64,000 bases of DNA. It comes from Actinoallomurus spadix. Lineage in GTDB: Bacteria; Actinomycetota; Actinomycetes; Streptosporangiales; Streptosporangiaceae. A program made the position numbers and the translations under genes. Of this stretch, positions 23,825-32,710 are shown piece by piece (positions within the stretch are counted from its first letter, which is position 1; the number at the start of each line of letters is the position of its first letter). Location: the NCBI RefSeq assembly GCF_024055725.1, contig NZ_JAMXMX010000001.1, forward strand, positions 186,001 to 250,000, read 5' to 3'. The notes below the pieces were generated by a model. That model was given only the letters and a program-made list of their open reading frames with translations. It did not search any database and had not been told where the DNA came from.

Positions 23825-26323
23825 GTGAAGGCCGTGGTGATGGCGGGCGGGGAGGGCACCCGCCTGCGTCCGATGACCGCCAACCAGCCGAAGCCGCTCC
23901 TACCGGTGGTCAACAAACCGATCATGGAGCACGTGCTGCGCCTGCTCAAGCGGCACGGGTTCACCGAGACGGTCGTCACCGTCCAGTTCCTCGCGGCGCT
24001 GGTCCGTAACTACTTCGGCGACGGTGAAGAGATCGGCATGGCGCTCAGCTACGCGACCGAGGAGATGCCCCTCGGCACCGCCGGCAGCGTCAAGAACGCC
24101 CAGGACGCGCTGCGCGACGACCGGTTCCTGGTCATCTCCGGCGACGCCCTCACCGACATCGACCTGACCGACATGGTGCGCTTCCACCGCGAGAACGGCG
24201 CGCTCGTCACCATCGGCCTCAAGCGGGTGCCGAACCCCCTGGAGTTCGGCATCATCATCGTGGACGACGACGGCCGCATCCAGCGGTTCCTGGAGAAGCC
24301 CACCTGGGGCCAGGTGTTCTCCGACACCGTCAACACCGGCATCTACGTGATGGAGCCGGAGGTGCTGGACCACGTCGCGGCGGGCGAGTCGGTCGACTGG
24401 TCCGGCGACGTCTTCCCCAAGCTGCTCGCCGAGGGCGCCCCGCTGTATGGCTACGTCGCCGAGGGGTACTGGGAGGACGTCGGCACCCACGAGAGCTACC
24501 TCAAGGCGCAGGCCGACATGCTGTCCGGCAAGATCCAGGCGGACCTGGACGGCTTCGAGATGTCGCCGGGCGTCTGGGTCGGCGAGGGCGCGGAGGTCGA
24601 TCCCGAGGCGATCCTCAAGGGCCCGCTCTACATCGGCGACTACGCCAAGGTCGAGTCCGGCGCGGAGCTGCGGGAGTTCACCGTGCTCGGCAGCAACGTC
24701 GTCGTCAAGGAGGGCGCGTTCCTGCACCGCGCCATCGTCCACGACAACGTCTTCGTCGGCCCGCTGACCAACCTGCGCGGCTGCGTCGTGGGCAAGAACA
24801 CCGACATCATGTCCGCCGCGCGCGTCGAAGAGGGCGCGATCATCGGCGACGAGTGCGTGATCGAGGCCGAGGCGTACATCTCCAGCGGCGTCAAGGTCTA
24901 CCCGTTCAAGACGATCGAGGCCGGGGCGGTCGTCAACACCAGCGTCATCTGGGAGTCCCGCGGCCAGCGCACCCTGTTCGGACCGCGCGGGGTGTCCGGC
25001 CTGGTCAACGTCGAGATCACCCCCGAGCTCGCGGTGCGGCTGGCCAGCGCGTACGCCACCACGCTGAAGAAGGGCGCGGGCGTGACCGCCTCCCGCGACG
25101 CCTCCCGGGCGGCCCGCACGCTCAAGCGCGCGGTGCAGAGCGCGCTCACCGCCAGCGCCATCAACGTCCGCGACCTGGAGGCCTGCCCGGTCCCGGTCGC
25201 GCGCTACGAGACCGCTCGGGAGGACTGCTCGGGCGGCATCGTCATCCGTACGACCCCGGGCGACCCGCAGGGCGTCGACATTCTGTTCCTCGACGAGAAC
25301 GGCGCCGACCTGTCCCAGGCGGCACAGCGGAAGCTGGAGCGGGTGTTCAGCCGGCAGGAGTACCGCCGGGCGTTCCCCGGCGAGATCGCCGAGCTGACCT
25401 ACCCGGCCCGCGTGTTCGAGAGTTACGCTCGCGACCTGGAGCGCCGCATCGACCTGCGCGGGGTCCGCGAGGCCGAGCTGAAGATCGTCATCGACTGCGC
25501 CGGCGGCACCGGCTCGCTGGTCCTGCCGCAGCTGCTCGGCCGCATCGGGGTCGAGGTCCTCACCGTCAACAACCGCCTCGACGAGGTGTCGCCGACCGAG
25601 ACGCTGGCCGAGCGCATGCGCGACCTGCAGCGGCTGAGCGACCTGGTGTCCTCCTCGCGGGCGGCGTTCGGCGTGCGCTTCGACACCGTCGCCGAGCGCA
25701 TCAGCCTCGTCAACGAGAACGGCGAGCTGATCAGCGACGACCGCGGCCTGCTCGTCGTCCTGGACCTCGTCGCCGCCGAGCGGCGCGGCGGCCGGGTCGC
25801 GCTGCCGGTCACCACCACGCGGGTGGCCGAGCAGGTCTGCCGGTTCCACGGCGTGCAGGTCGAGTGGACCTCCACCTCCCAGGACGTCCTGACCAAGGCG
25901 ACGACGGCCGACGACATCATCTTCGCCGGGGACGGCAGGGGCGGGTTCGTGATCCCCGAGTTCAGTCCCACGGTGGACGGGGTCGCGGCGTTCCTCCGGC
26001 TGCTCGGCCTGGTCGCGCGCACCCGCCTGACGCTCTCCCAGATCGACCAGCGGATCCCCGAGGCGCACCTGCTGAAACGCTCGGTGCCCACCCCGTGGGC
26101 GGCGAAGGGCAGCGTCATGCGGCACGTCGTCGAGGCGGCGGGCGACCACCCGATCGACACGACCGACGGCGTTCGCGTGATCGAGGACGACGCCAGCTGG
26201 GTGCTCATCCTCCCGGACCCGGCCGAGGCGGTCACCCACCTGTGGGCCGAGGGCACCGACCGGGACTCCGCGCAGGCGCTCCTGGAGACGTGGGCCGGCG
26301 TCGTGGAGGCCGCCGGTTCATGA
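23825..26323 (+). CDS. ManC-like mannose-1-phosphate guanylyltransferase fused to a degenerate phosphohexomutase
   Basis: GTG 23825 is preferred over GTG 23816 because GAAGGAG then has normal spacing. The N-terminal nucleotidyltransferase (residues ~1-235) has [17 protein letters not shown] and [11 protein letters not shown]. Left-handed beta-helix hexapeptides follow (~250-370), then a phosphoglucomutase/phosphomannomutase-like half (~380-832). In that half the phospho-Ser loop (normally TASHNP) reads RTTPGDP, and the metal and sugar loops are also altered ([16 protein letters not shown]), so mutase activity is doubtful. The product would be GDP-mannose or another NDP-sugar. I recall a similarly sized Streptomyces protein in the same gene order. 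Confidence 0.92.
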   Translation: MKAVVMAGGEGTRLRPMTANQPKPLLPVVNKPIMEHVLRLLKRHGFTETVVTVQFLAALVRNYFGDGEEIGMALSYATEEMPLGTAGSVKNAQDALRDDRFLVISGDALTDIDLTDMVRFHRENGALVTIGLKRVPNPLEFGIIIVDDDGRIQRFLEKPTWGQVFSDTVNTGIYVMEPEVLDHVAAGESVDWSGDVFPKLLAEGAPLYGYVAEGYWEDVGTHESYLKAQADMLSGKIQADLDGFEMSPGVWVGEGAEVDPEAILKGPLYIGDYAKVESGAELREFTVLGSNVVVKEGAFLHRAIVHDNVFVGPLTNLRGCVVGKNTDIMSAARVEEGAIIGDECVIEAEAYISSGVKVYPFKTIEAGAVVNTSVIWESRGQRTLFGPRGVSGLVNVEITPELAVRLASAYATTLKKGAGVTASRDASRAARTLKRAVQSALTASAINVRDLEACPVPVARYETAREDCSGGIVIRTTPGDPQGVDILFLDENGADLSQAAQRKLERVFSRQEYRRAFPGEIAELTYPARVFESYARDLERRIDLRGVREAELKIVIDCAGGTGSLVLPQLLGRIGVEVLTVNNRLDEVSPTETLAERMRDLQRLSDLVSSSRAAFGVRFDTVAERISLVNENGELISDDRGLLVVLDLVAAERRGGRVALPVTTTRVAEQVCRFHGVQVEWTSTSQDVLTKATTADDIIFAGDGRGGFVIPEFSPTVDGVAAFLRLLGLVARTRLTLSQIDQRIPEAHLLKRSVPTPWAAKGSVMRHVVEAAGDHPIDTTDGVRVIEDDASWVLILPDPAEAVTHLWAEGTDRDSAQALLETWAGVVEAAGS

Positions 26324-27348
26324 TCGACCAGCAGGACGGCGCGGCCCCGGACGGGCTGGAAGAAGCCGGAGACCTCTCCGCCGGACGGCCACGGCGGCCG
26401 TGGTGGCGGCGATGGGCGCGACGACTCGGCCTGACGGTGCTCGCCCTCGCCGCCGCGGCGACGCTCTTCTCCTTCCTCTACAACGCGGCCACGGCCGGCC
26501 GCGCCCGCGTGCCCGCCGGGCTCACCTACGTACGGACCGGCGACCTGCTGACCCGGTACCGCGCGTGGGGCGGCGGCGGCTCACCGATCGTCCTCGTCCA
26601 CGGCGCGGCCGAGTCGGCCGACACCTGGCAGCGGGTCGCCCAGGTCCTCGCCCGCGACCACCGGGTCTACGCCCTGGACCTCAACGGGGCCGGGTACACC
26701 TCGCGGCGCGCGCCGTACGACCTGGACCACCAGACCCGGCAGCTGCTCGCCTTCATCGACGCGCTCGGCCTGCGCCGGCCCGTGCTGGTCGGGCACTCCT
26801 CGGGCGCGGCGACCGTCGCGGACGCCGCGCTGCGCTCCCCGGACCGCGTCGGCGGCCTCATGTTCCTCGACGGCGACGCCCTCAGCACCGGGGCCGGACC
26901 GCCGCCCGCCGTCCGCCACCTGGTCATCCCGCCGTACCGGACGACGCTCCTGCGGCTGGCCGTGCGCTCCGACTGGGTCATCCGCACCATCTACTCCGCG
27001 CAGTGCGGCCCGGGCTGTCCCCGCCTGGACGCCGCCGGGATCGAGGAATGGCGACGGCCCTTCCAGGTGGCCGGCGCGGAGTCCGGAATCTGGGGCATGC
27101 TGCGGTACGGCGTACCCGGCCTGCCTCCCGACCGGCTGACCGGCCTCCGATCGGCCGGTGTGCCCAAGGCCGTGGTGTACGGCGCCGAGGACCACGTGTT
27201 CGCCAAGGACTCCGCGGCGCAGACCGCCCGCCGGATCGGCGCCCCGGACCCGACGCTGATCCCCGGGGCCCGTCATCTGACGCTGATCTCCGCGCCGCGG
27301 CAGGTCGCCCGCGCCGTCGAGGACCTCGCCGCCCGCCGTACGCCCTGA
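26320..27348 (+). CDS. Membrane-anchored or secreted alpha/beta hydrolase
   Basis: Its ATG overlaps the ManC stop (ATGA). The 342 residues start with a charged segment and a single TM anchor (residues ~37-57, [20 protein letters not shown]) and continue with an alpha/beta-hydrolase domain. That domain has oxyanion [11 protein letters not shown], nucleophile GHSSGA, a late acid in [10 protein letters not shown] and catalytic His in [10 protein letters not shown] short C-CPGCP-type insertion ([11 protein letters not shown]) sits in the cap. The outside-facing esterase or lipase role is inferred. The last six codons form the first unit of a 34-bp tandem repeat that continues past the stop. Confidence 0.87.
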   Translation: MIDQQDGAAPDGLEEAGDLSAGRPRRPWWRRWARRLGLTVLALAAAATLFSFLYNAATAGRARVPAGLTYVRTGDLLTRYRAWGGGGSPIVLVHGAAESADTWQRVAQVLARDHRVYALDLNGAGYTSRRAPYDLDHQTRQLLAFIDALGLRRPVLVGHSSGAATVADAALRSPDRVGGLMFLDGDALSTGAGPPPAVRHLVIPPYRTTLLRLAVRSDWVIRTIYSAQCGPGCPRLDAAGIEEWRRPFQVAGAESGIWGMLRYGVPGLPPDRLTGLRSAGVPKAVVYGAEDHVFAKDSAAQTARRIGAPDPTLIPGARHLTLISAPRQVARAVEDLAARRTP

Positions 27349-27467
27349 CCTCGAGGACCGGCTCGCCCGCCGTACGCCCTGATGCCGAGGGGGAGGCCGC
27401 CCGCCGTACGCCCTGGTGGCCGGGGGCCGGGCCGCCCGCCGTACGCCCTGACACCGGGCCCGTGGCC
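27331..27467. repeat. 34-bp tandem repeat, four copies, starting at a stop codon
   Basis: The conserved 17-18 bp core GCCCGCCGTACGCCCTGA recurs at 27331, 27365, 27399 and 27434 (periods 34, 34 and 35 bp), each followed by a more variable GC-rich 16-17 bp. Copy one encodes the C-terminus and stop of the alpha/beta hydrolase; the rest are intergenic. A weak fifth unit may begin at 27468. Confidence 0.85.
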
Positions 27468-27508
27468 GCGCGCCGGAGCGCGTCCGGGGCCGGAGCGGCG
27501 GGCCTCGG

Positions 27509-27943
27509 TCAGCGGCCGCGCGAGCGGCGCAGCCGGCCGGAGACCAGCGCCGGCCCGGCGTGCACGGTGATGCCCGAGAACACCCCGGCGACCTCCGCCA
27601 CCCAGTACGTCCGCTCGATGATCACCGCGGGCACGCGGCTGACGACCGGAGTGCGGCCCGACCCCGTGAACTCCGCGGTCACCACGGACACTCCCGCGGG
27701 CAGTTGCCCCCACGCCAGCGCCCATCCGGCGGCCCCGCGCGGATTGCGCCAGGCGCCGCGCAGGACCGACAGCGAGACCGGGGTCGCCACGCAGACGTCG
27801 GCCAGCCGCAGGCCCTCGTACATTTCGAGCGCGGCGCGATCGGCGGCGGCGCGGCCGATCCGCACCGCCCACCCGCTGATCGGCAACCGCATGAGCGGCA
27901 CCGCGGCCGCCTGTTCCCCCGTCGCTCCCGCTGCCCTGCGCAT
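27509..27943 (-). CDS. Hypothetical protein, minus strand inside a plus-strand core region
   Basis: An open frame of 144 codons with no recognised domain. The middle (LEMYEGLRLADVCVATPVSLSVLRGAW, VSVVTAEFTGSGRTPVV, ERTYWVAEVAGVFSG) reads like a real alternating strand/helix protein and has no low-complexity skew. ATG 27892 (MRLPISGWAVRI) is an alternative start. Ribosome sites are weak for both. It converges with the alpha/beta hydrolase and is divergent from the DUF881 gene. It may be a lineage-specific insertion into the conserved cluster; a spurious frame is possible. Confidence 0.5.
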   Translation of the reverse strand: MRRAAGATGEQAAAVPLMRLPISGWAVRIGRAAADRAALEMYEGLRLADVCVATPVSLSVLRGAWRNPRGAAGWALAWGQLPAGVSVVTAEFTGSGRTPVVSRVPAVIIERTYWVAEVAGVFSGITVHAGPALVSGRLRRSRGR

Positions 27944-28069
27944 GAGGACCAGTTCACCGCCCGTTTCTGCGAGGGCTGTGCACGTTTCCTAAGAGTTCGC
28001 TGTGAAACGCCGTCGATCAGGCGCGATGCCCGGGTCCGGCCGCTGCCGCGCTCTTGGGAGAATGACCGG

Positions 28070-28912
28070 ATGACCGAACGGGGAGCGCGCTGGAACCGGC
28101 CGGACGCCTCGATGTCCCTGCTCGCCGACCTGCTGGCCGGCAAGGACCTCGATCCCGGCTACGAGGAGGCCGCGGCCCGCCGCGCCGCGACCGGTGCCCG
28201 GCCCCGCCGCTCCGCCCGATGGGCGCGCCTGCTCGCCGGCACCCTCATCATCGGCCTGCTCGGAGCCGTCGCCGTCGTGCAGGTACGCCGCGGTGAGCCG
28301 GTCGCCCAGCGTCAGCGCCGCGCCCTCCTCGGCCAGATCACGCAGCGGACGGAGGAGGACGACGGGCTGCAACGGCAGGCCGACCGGCTCCGCGCTCAGA
28401 CCGACGGCCTCCGCCGGGCCGCCCTGGCCCGCAGCGACGCCGGCCGCGCCGCGCGCCGTGACCTGGACCGGCTGGCCGCGGCCGCGGGGGCCGGTCCCGT
28501 CCACGGCGCCGGCCTGACCGTCGTCCTGGACGACTCGCGTACCCGCGGGGACCTGCGGAGCGGCAGGATCACGGACCAGGACATGCAACGGCTCGTCAAC
28601 GCGCTCTGGGCGGCCGGCGCGACCGCCGTCGCCGTGAACGGGCAGCGGATCGCCGCCACGACCGCGATCCGCTTCGCCGGCGACGCCATCCTCGTCGACT
28701 ACCGGCCGCTGTCCCGGCCGTACACCGTCACCGCCCTCGGCGACCCGGGCGGCCTGGACGGGGCGTTCGCCGGTTCCCCGGCCGCCCGATCGTTCCGTAC
28801 CCTCAAAGCCGCGTTCGGCATCCGCTTCGACATCCACCAGGAGGACAGCGTGCGACTCCCCGCCGCACCGGCCCCCACGCTCCGCTACGCGGGGGAGGTG
28901 GCGTCGAAGTGA
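28070..28912 (+). CDS. DUF881 membrane-anchored protein (first copy)
   Basis: A 280-residue protein with a cytoplasmic basic N-terminus, one TM helix (~47-67, LLAGTLIIGLLGAVAVVQV), a charged coiled coil (~75-135, QRTEEDDGLQRQADRLRAQ...) and an extracytoplasmic DUF881 domain (GAGLTVVLDD, LVNALWAAGATAVAVNGQRI, YTVTALGDP). DUF881 proteins are linked by gene order to division and the cell envelope in actinobacteria, and this one starts the DUF881-Sbp-DUF881 trio. Just before it, ATGACCGGATGA forms a three-codon frame whose stop overlaps the true ATG. The coiled coil is shorter than in DivIC-like proteins, which share the layout. Confidence 0.9.
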   Translation: MTERGARWNRPDASMSLLADLLAGKDLDPGYEEAAARRAATGARPRRSARWARLLAGTLIIGLLGAVAVVQVRRGEPVAQRQRRALLGQITQRTEEDDGLQRQADRLRAQTDGLRRAALARSDAGRAARRDLDRLAAAAGAGPVHGAGLTVVLDDSRTRGDLRSGRITDQDMQRLVNALWAAGATAVAVNGQRIAATTAIRFAGDAILVDYRPLSRPYTVTALGDPGGLDGAFAGSPAARSFRTLKAAFGIRFDIHQEDSVRLPAAPAPTLRYAGEVASK

Positions 28913-29241
28913 TCGCTCTGGTCGGCCTGGTCGCGGGGATCGCCCTCGGCCTGTTCTTCCACCCCGACGTGCCGCTGTGGCTGCAGCCGTACCTTCCCAT
29001 CGCGATCGTCGCGGCGCTGGACGCCATGTTCGGCGGCCTGCGCGCCCGCCTCGACGGCGTCTTCGACGAGAAGGTGTTCGTCGTCTCGTTCCTCAGTAAC
29101 ACCATCATCGCCGTGCTGATCGTCTTCTTCGGCGACCAGCTCGGCGTGGGGTCACAGCTGTCCACGGGGGTGGTCGTCGTCCTCGGCATCCGGATCTTCT
29201 CCAACGTCGCCGCCATCCGCCGCAAGCTCTTCCAGGCATGA
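28909..29241 (+). CDS. sbp: Small basic protein Sbp (DUF1290)
   Basis: A 110-residue integral membrane protein starting at GTG 28909, overlapping the DUF881 stop by four bases (GTGA). About three TM helices (IALVGLVAGIALGLFF; LQPYLPIAIVAALDAMFGG; LSNTIIAVLIVFFGDQLG) and a short basic C-terminus RRKLFQA. Sbp is conserved beside DUF881 genes and ylmC-type division genes in Gram-positives; its exact role is not established. Tight overlaps on both sides show the trio is co-translated. Confidence 0.93.
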   Translation: MIALVGLVAGIALGLFFHPDVPLWLQPYLPIAIVAALDAMFGGLRARLDGVFDEKVFVVSFLSNTIIAVLIVFFGDQLGVGSQLSTGVVVVLGIRIFSNVAAIRRKLFQA

Positions 29242-29936
29242 GCACGCCGGAGGGGAAGGGCGGCCGCGAGGCGCGCCGGGGGAGCGGGCGGCGTCGTCCG
29301 GGCGGGCGGCTCCTCATCGGGCTGCTGTGCGCGGTGCTCGGGTTCGCCGTCACCGCCGAGGTCCGGTCCAACGACCGGAGCACGAAGTTCGCGACCGCCC
29401 GGCAGGACGAACTGGTCGGCATCCTGGGCGACCTCTCGCAGCGGTCGGAGCGGCTGCGCGGTGACATCCGGGACCTGGAGAGCACCAAGGCCGGCCTCGA
29501 ACGCGACACCCAGGGCCAGACCGCGGTCGAGGACGCCCGCAGGCGCGCGGCGACGTACGGGATGCTCGCCGGAACCCTCCCGGCGGCCGGTCCCGGCATC
29601 CGGCTGACGATCGACGACCCGCGCGGCCGGCTGCGGGCGGAGGACCTCCTCGACGCGCTGGAGGAGCTGCGCGACGCGGGCGCCGAGGTGATCCAGGTCG
29701 GTGACGTGCGCGTCGGCGTCAGCACCTACTTCGCCGACGCGGCGTCCGGCGGAGCCGTCGCGGACGGGCGGCTCCTGACCCGGCCCTACGTCTTCCTCGT
29801 GATCGGCGATCCGCACACGCTCGCCACCGCGCTGAACATTCCGGGCGGCGTTCTGCAGACGCTGCGCAATGACGGTGCGCGGGGGAAGGTGGTTCAGGAA
29901 CAGAGGATCGTGATCCGTGCGATACGGTCGCCGTAG
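29238..29936 (+). CDS. DUF881 membrane-anchored protein (second copy)
   Basis: Starts with ATGA overlap on Sbp. The 232 residues comprise a basic N-terminus, one TM (~24-42, LLIGLLCAVLGFAVTAEV), a coiled coil (~48-95) and a DUF881 domain (GPGIRLTIDDPRG, LLDALEELRDAGAEVIQVGDVR, YVFLVIGDP). It is paralogous to 28070-28912, which has a longer N-terminus and less acidic coil. The two probably form a heteromer across Sbp, which is inference from order and paralogy. Confidence 0.92.
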   Translation: MSTPEGKGGREARRGSGRRRPGGRLLIGLLCAVLGFAVTAEVRSNDRSTKFATARQDELVGILGDLSQRSERLRGDIRDLESTKAGLERDTQGQTAVEDARRRAATYGMLAGTLPAAGPGIRLTIDDPRGRLRAEDLLDALEELRDAGAEVIQVGDVRVGVSTYFADAASGGAVADGRLLTRPYVFLVIGDPHTLATALNIPGGVLQTLRNDGARGKVVQEQRIVIRAIRSP

Positions 29937-30043
29937 ACCGTGGCGGCGGACCGTGCCGGCGCGTGCCGGAGCTTCACAGCGCGGCGGCGTGGACCGACGA
30001 TCACTGTCGAAGGTAGCTTGATGAGACAGAACTCTTGTCTTGG

Positions 30044-30079
30044 TTGACCCCTCGGTCATTGCCGCGTAAGTTGCGGCAA
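30044..30079 (+). promoter_or_regulatory. Promoter of the FHA gene, with -10 inside an inverted repeat
   Basis: TTGACC (30044-30049) and TAAGTT (30067-30072) are 17 bp apart. The -10 lies in the loop of a perfect dyad TTGCCGC (30059-30065) / GCGGCAA (30073-30079), an arrangement suited to repression. The UTR would be about 175 bases. A 46-codon frame (30115-30255) fills it and ends immediately before the FHA ATG, but its codons lack the G/C third-position bias of real genes here. Confidence 0.65.
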
Positions 30080-30255
30080 CCGCCGACGTGGCGGGCGAGG
30101 GGCGTGAAAGCGTCATGACCGGCGGTGCTTGGAGGGGGGTTCGTGTGCTGAGGCTGACCGGAGGTACGGTGCCGACGGTGCCATCAGTGCTCGACGTCCG
30201 TGCCGTACGGTGCCAGAGGCACACCGAGGCCATAGGTAGGAGGCCGAGCCGATAA

Positions 30256-30819
30256 ATGCCGAGCGTCTACTGCACGCAGTGTGGTCACGCCAATCCGGAG
30301 AACGCCAACTTCTGCTCGCAGTGCGGAACCCCGCTCTCCCGTAGCGCGGCGCCGCCGGTTCCGGGCGACCCGGGTGACGCGACGTCGACGTCGACGATCT
30401 CACTCGGCGCGATCCCGGACGTCGAACCGGGCGAGGAGCTGTCCCCGGACCAGATGGCGGTCGAGGCGCTGCCGCCCGACACGGCGCTGCTGGTGGTGAA
30501 GCGCGGGCCCAACGCCGGAAGCAGATTCCTGCTCGACAGCGACCGGACCACGGCGGGCCGTCACCCCGAGAGCGACATCTTCCTCGACGATGTCACCGTG
30601 TCCCGCCGCCACGCCGAGTTCTACCGCAGAGGCGCGCAGTTCTCCGTACGCGACGTCGGAAGCCTGAACGGCACCTACGTCAACCGGGAGCGGATCGACG
30701 AGGCCGGCCTGTCCGGCGGCGACGAGGTCCAGATCGGCAAGTTCCGGCTGGTGTTCCTCACCAACCCGCAGTACGCCGCCGAGGGAAGGGGCGACGGCCG
30801 GCCGGCGGGAGGGCCGTGA
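30256..30819 (+). CDS. garA: FHA-domain regulator of GarA type with N-terminal zinc ribbon
   Basis: 187 residues. A zinc ribbon uses C6, C9, C20 and C23 (CTQCG...CSQCG). A Ser/Thr-rich linker (ATSTSTISLGA) is the likely kinase target in place of the mycobacterial ETTS motif. The FHA domain (~75-175) has GRHPESDIFLDD, VSRRHAEF and GSLNGTYVNRERI, which bind phospho-Thr. GarA/OdhI proteins inhibit 2-oxoglutarate dehydrogenase and tune glutamate metabolism when unphosphorylated. The preceding GGTAGGAGG has rather long spacing (12 bases) to the ATG. It is followed by FtsR, as in other actinobacteria. Confidence 0.9.
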   Translation: MPSVYCTQCGHANPENANFCSQCGTPLSRSAAPPVPGDPGDATSTSTISLGAIPDVEPGEELSPDQMAVEALPPDTALLVVKRGPNAGSRFLLDSDRTTAGRHPESDIFLDDVTVSRRHAEFYRRGAQFSVRDVGSLNGTYVNRERIDEAGLSGGDEVQIGKFRLVFLTNPQYAAEGRGDGRPAGGP

Positions 30820-30923
30820 CGAAGCCGGAGACGCTGGGGCCGGGACGGGAAGGGCGCGCGGCGAGCGCGCCCGTGACCGCCGCGCGCGGCGGGCGCCGGG
30901 CGGGCGCCCGGCCGCCGGGCCCC

Positions 30924-31013
30924 ACCGTGAGGAACGAGTGCCGGAGGGATGTCCGGCCACCGGAGCACACCGTGGGTGACGAGTACCGGAGGGGCGCCCG
31001 GACGCCGGCCGAC
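30924..31013. repeat. Two-copy 45-bp direct repeat between garA and ftsR
   Basis: The units starting at 30924 and 30969 share ACCGTG, ACGAGT and CCGGAGGG at the same offsets and diverge toward their ends. A weaker related stretch lies upstream (30876 on). The sequence stays open in several frames, but no frame here looks coding. Confidence 0.6.
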
Positions 31014-31039
31014 GCCGCGCCGCCGGATCGGAGGTGGCG

Positions 31040-31750
31040 ATGAGCCCGTCCGCCGCCCGCGCGTACATGACGATCGGCGAGGTGCTCGGCCTGCTGTCCC
31101 CCGAGTTCCCGGACATCACGGTCTCCAAGATCCGGTTCCTCGAGGCGGAGGGGCTGATCGAGCCGGAGCGAACCCCGTCCGGGTACCGCAAGTTCGCCCC
31201 GGCGGATACCGAGCGGCTCAGGTTCATCCTGGCCGCCCAGCGCGATCACTACCTGCCGCTGCGGGTCATCAAGGAGTACCTCGACGCCGCTGATCGCGGG
31301 CTGGAGCCGCCTCCGCTGGCCGGACGCCGGCGGGCGCCGCGGGGCCTCGTCGCGGCCGACACCACGGCCGAGGAGAACGCCGAGGTACGCCTGACACGCC
31401 GCCAGCTGGCCGACGCGGCCGGCATCGACGCGGACGCGCTGACCGACCTGGAGGAGTTCGGTCTCATCCGCCGCACCGGCGGCCACTACGACCGGGACGC
31501 GCTCACGATCGCCCGTGCGGCGGCGGCGCTGCGGGCCTTCGGGTTCGAGGCCCGGCATCTGCGCGCGGTCAAGGCGGCGGCGGACCGCGAGGTCGGCCTG
31601 ATCGAGGCGGCGGTGGCGCCGGCCATGCGGCAGCGCAGCCCGGGCGCACGGGACCGGGCGGCCGAGACGGCGCGTGAGATCGCGGCCCTGTCGCTGAAGC
31701 TGCACGCCGCCCTGGTCTCGACCGGATTGCGGGAAGGACTCGATCCTTAG
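31040..31750 (+). CDS. ftsR: MerR-family regulator FtsR
   Basis: ATG 31040 is used because GGAGG lies six bases upstream; GTG 31034 is inside that site. The 236 residues start with a MerR winged helix (YMTIGEVLGLLSPEFPDITVSKIRFLEAEGLIEPERTPSGYRKF). A second helix-turn-helix-like segment follows (LTRRQLADAAGIDADALTDLEEFGLIRRTGGHYD), then a long helical tail. This double layout matches FtsR, which activates ftsZ in corynebacteria. It lies between garA and the bifunctional nuclease, the usual actinobacterial order. No effector Cys residues. Confidence 0.92.
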   Translation: MSPSAARAYMTIGEVLGLLSPEFPDITVSKIRFLEAEGLIEPERTPSGYRKFAPADTERLRFILAAQRDHYLPLRVIKEYLDAADRGLEPPPLAGRRRAPRGLVAADTTAEENAEVRLTRRQLADAAGIDADALTDLEEFGLIRRTGGHYDRDALTIARAAAALRAFGFEARHLRAVKAAADREVGLIEAAVAPAMRQRSPGARDRAAETAREIAALSLKLHAALVSTGLREGLDP

Positions 31751-31849
31751 AGATCACTCTCTGACCCGTCACCGCTCCCCGGCTCGGCGCGCCTGGGGTG
31801 TACGTTGGCTACAAGGGTTTCGGGTAGCCGTCTTCAGCAGGGAGCCGCT

Positions 31850-32320
31850 GTGAAGCAGATGGAGGTCGTCGGCGTACGGGTCGAGATGCCCTCCAACCAG
31901 CCCATCGTGCTGCTGAAGGAGACGGACGGCGACCGTTACCTGCCGATCTGGATCGGCGCGGTGGAGGCCACCGCGATCGCCTTCGCCCAGCAGGGGGTGC
32001 TGCCGGCCCGGCCGCTCACCCACGACCTGTTCCGTGACGTGCTGGAGGCGTTCGACGTCCAGTTGCGGACGGTGAACATCACCGCCCTCCGCGAGGGCAT
32101 CTTCTTCGCCGACCTGGTCTTCTCCAACGGCGCCGAGGTCAGCGCCCGTCCTTCGGACTCCATCGCCCTGGCGCTGCGCACCGGCGCGTCGATCTTCGCG
32201 AGTGAGGACGTCCTCGACGAGGCGGGGGTGGCGATCCCCGACGAGCAGGAGGACGAGGTCGAGAAGTTCCGCGAGTTCCTCGACACGATCTCGCCGGAGG
32301 ACTTCGGCCGCGCCACCTGA
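31850..32320 (+). CDS. Bifunctional nuclease family protein (DUF151)
   Basis: GTG 31850 with GGGAG six bases before gives 156 residues. The DUF151 core is intact: VEMPSNQPIVLLKE, YLPIWIGAVEATAIAFA, RPLTHDL and ARPSDSIALALRTGASIF, followed by an acidic UVR-like C-terminal tail (EEFREF type; here DEQEDEVEKFREFLDTISPEDF). Plant relatives have DNase and RNase activity; the bacterial role is uncertain. It follows ftsR by about 100 bp and is the expected next gene in this conserved cluster. Confidence 0.93.
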   Translation: MKQMEVVGVRVEMPSNQPIVLLKETDGDRYLPIWIGAVEATAIAFAQQGVLPARPLTHDLFRDVLEAFDVQLRTVNITALREGIFFADLVFSNGAEVSARPSDSIALALRTGASIFASEDVLDEAGVAIPDEQEDEVEKFREFLDTISPEDFGRAT

Positions 32321-32603
32321 GCGGCGGAGCCCCTCGCCCCTGAGACCGCTCCTCGCCGTGCCGAGGAGTCCTCTTGCGCCCCTCACGGGTGAGCCGTGCC
32401 CGTCTCCGCTCACTCTGCGTACGCACCGGCGGCTGCCGGTAGCAGGATCGTAATCCCGGGGGAAAAGTTCCGTACGGCTTGCGGGGAACCTTCACGGCGC
32501 GAAGAGCGTCACTACGTGGGTAGGTGCCGCCGATAGCGATGAATAAGGGGTTTAGACGACGTCGTAGCGTTTTGCGTTGGCTGCGACGCGCCGACCGCGA
32601 ACG
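32321..32603. other. Gene-free stretch upstream of the MerR promoter
   Basis: No credible reading frame. GC falls and stretches such as GATGAATAAGGGGTTTAG appear. A perfect 10-bp palindrome ACGACGTCGT lies at 32556-32565, about 40 bp upstream of the promoter at 32604, and may be a regulator site. Confidence 0.45.
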
Positions 32604-32632
32604 TTGACCCTGCAGGGGCCGCGACCTACCGT
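32604..32632 (+). promoter_or_regulatory. Promoter of the second MerR gene
   Basis: TTGACC (32604-32609) and TACCGT (32627-32632) are spaced by 17 bp. The predicted start near 32639 leaves about 70 bases to the GTG at 32711. Confidence 0.7.
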
Positions 32633-32710
32633 GCTGCTTGAACACCTGCGGCGTAATTCCGTCAAACCCCCTTGGTGGATCGCTGCGGGATGATAGAGCC
32701 GGAGGTCCGC

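Noticed and set aside
23900-26239. 779-codon minus-strand frame opposite the ManC-like gene
   Set aside because: Antisense shadow; the plus strand has nucleotidyltransferase motifs and an operon context.
27331-27467. CRISPR array from regularly spaced repeats
   Set aside because: The period is only 34 bp, the variable parts are ~16 bp and GC-rich with no spacer diversity, and there are no cas genes.
30115-30255. 46-codon plus-strand ORF as a genuine gene
   Set aside because: Third positions are not G/C-biased and there is no recognisable ribosome site; kept only as a possible leader.
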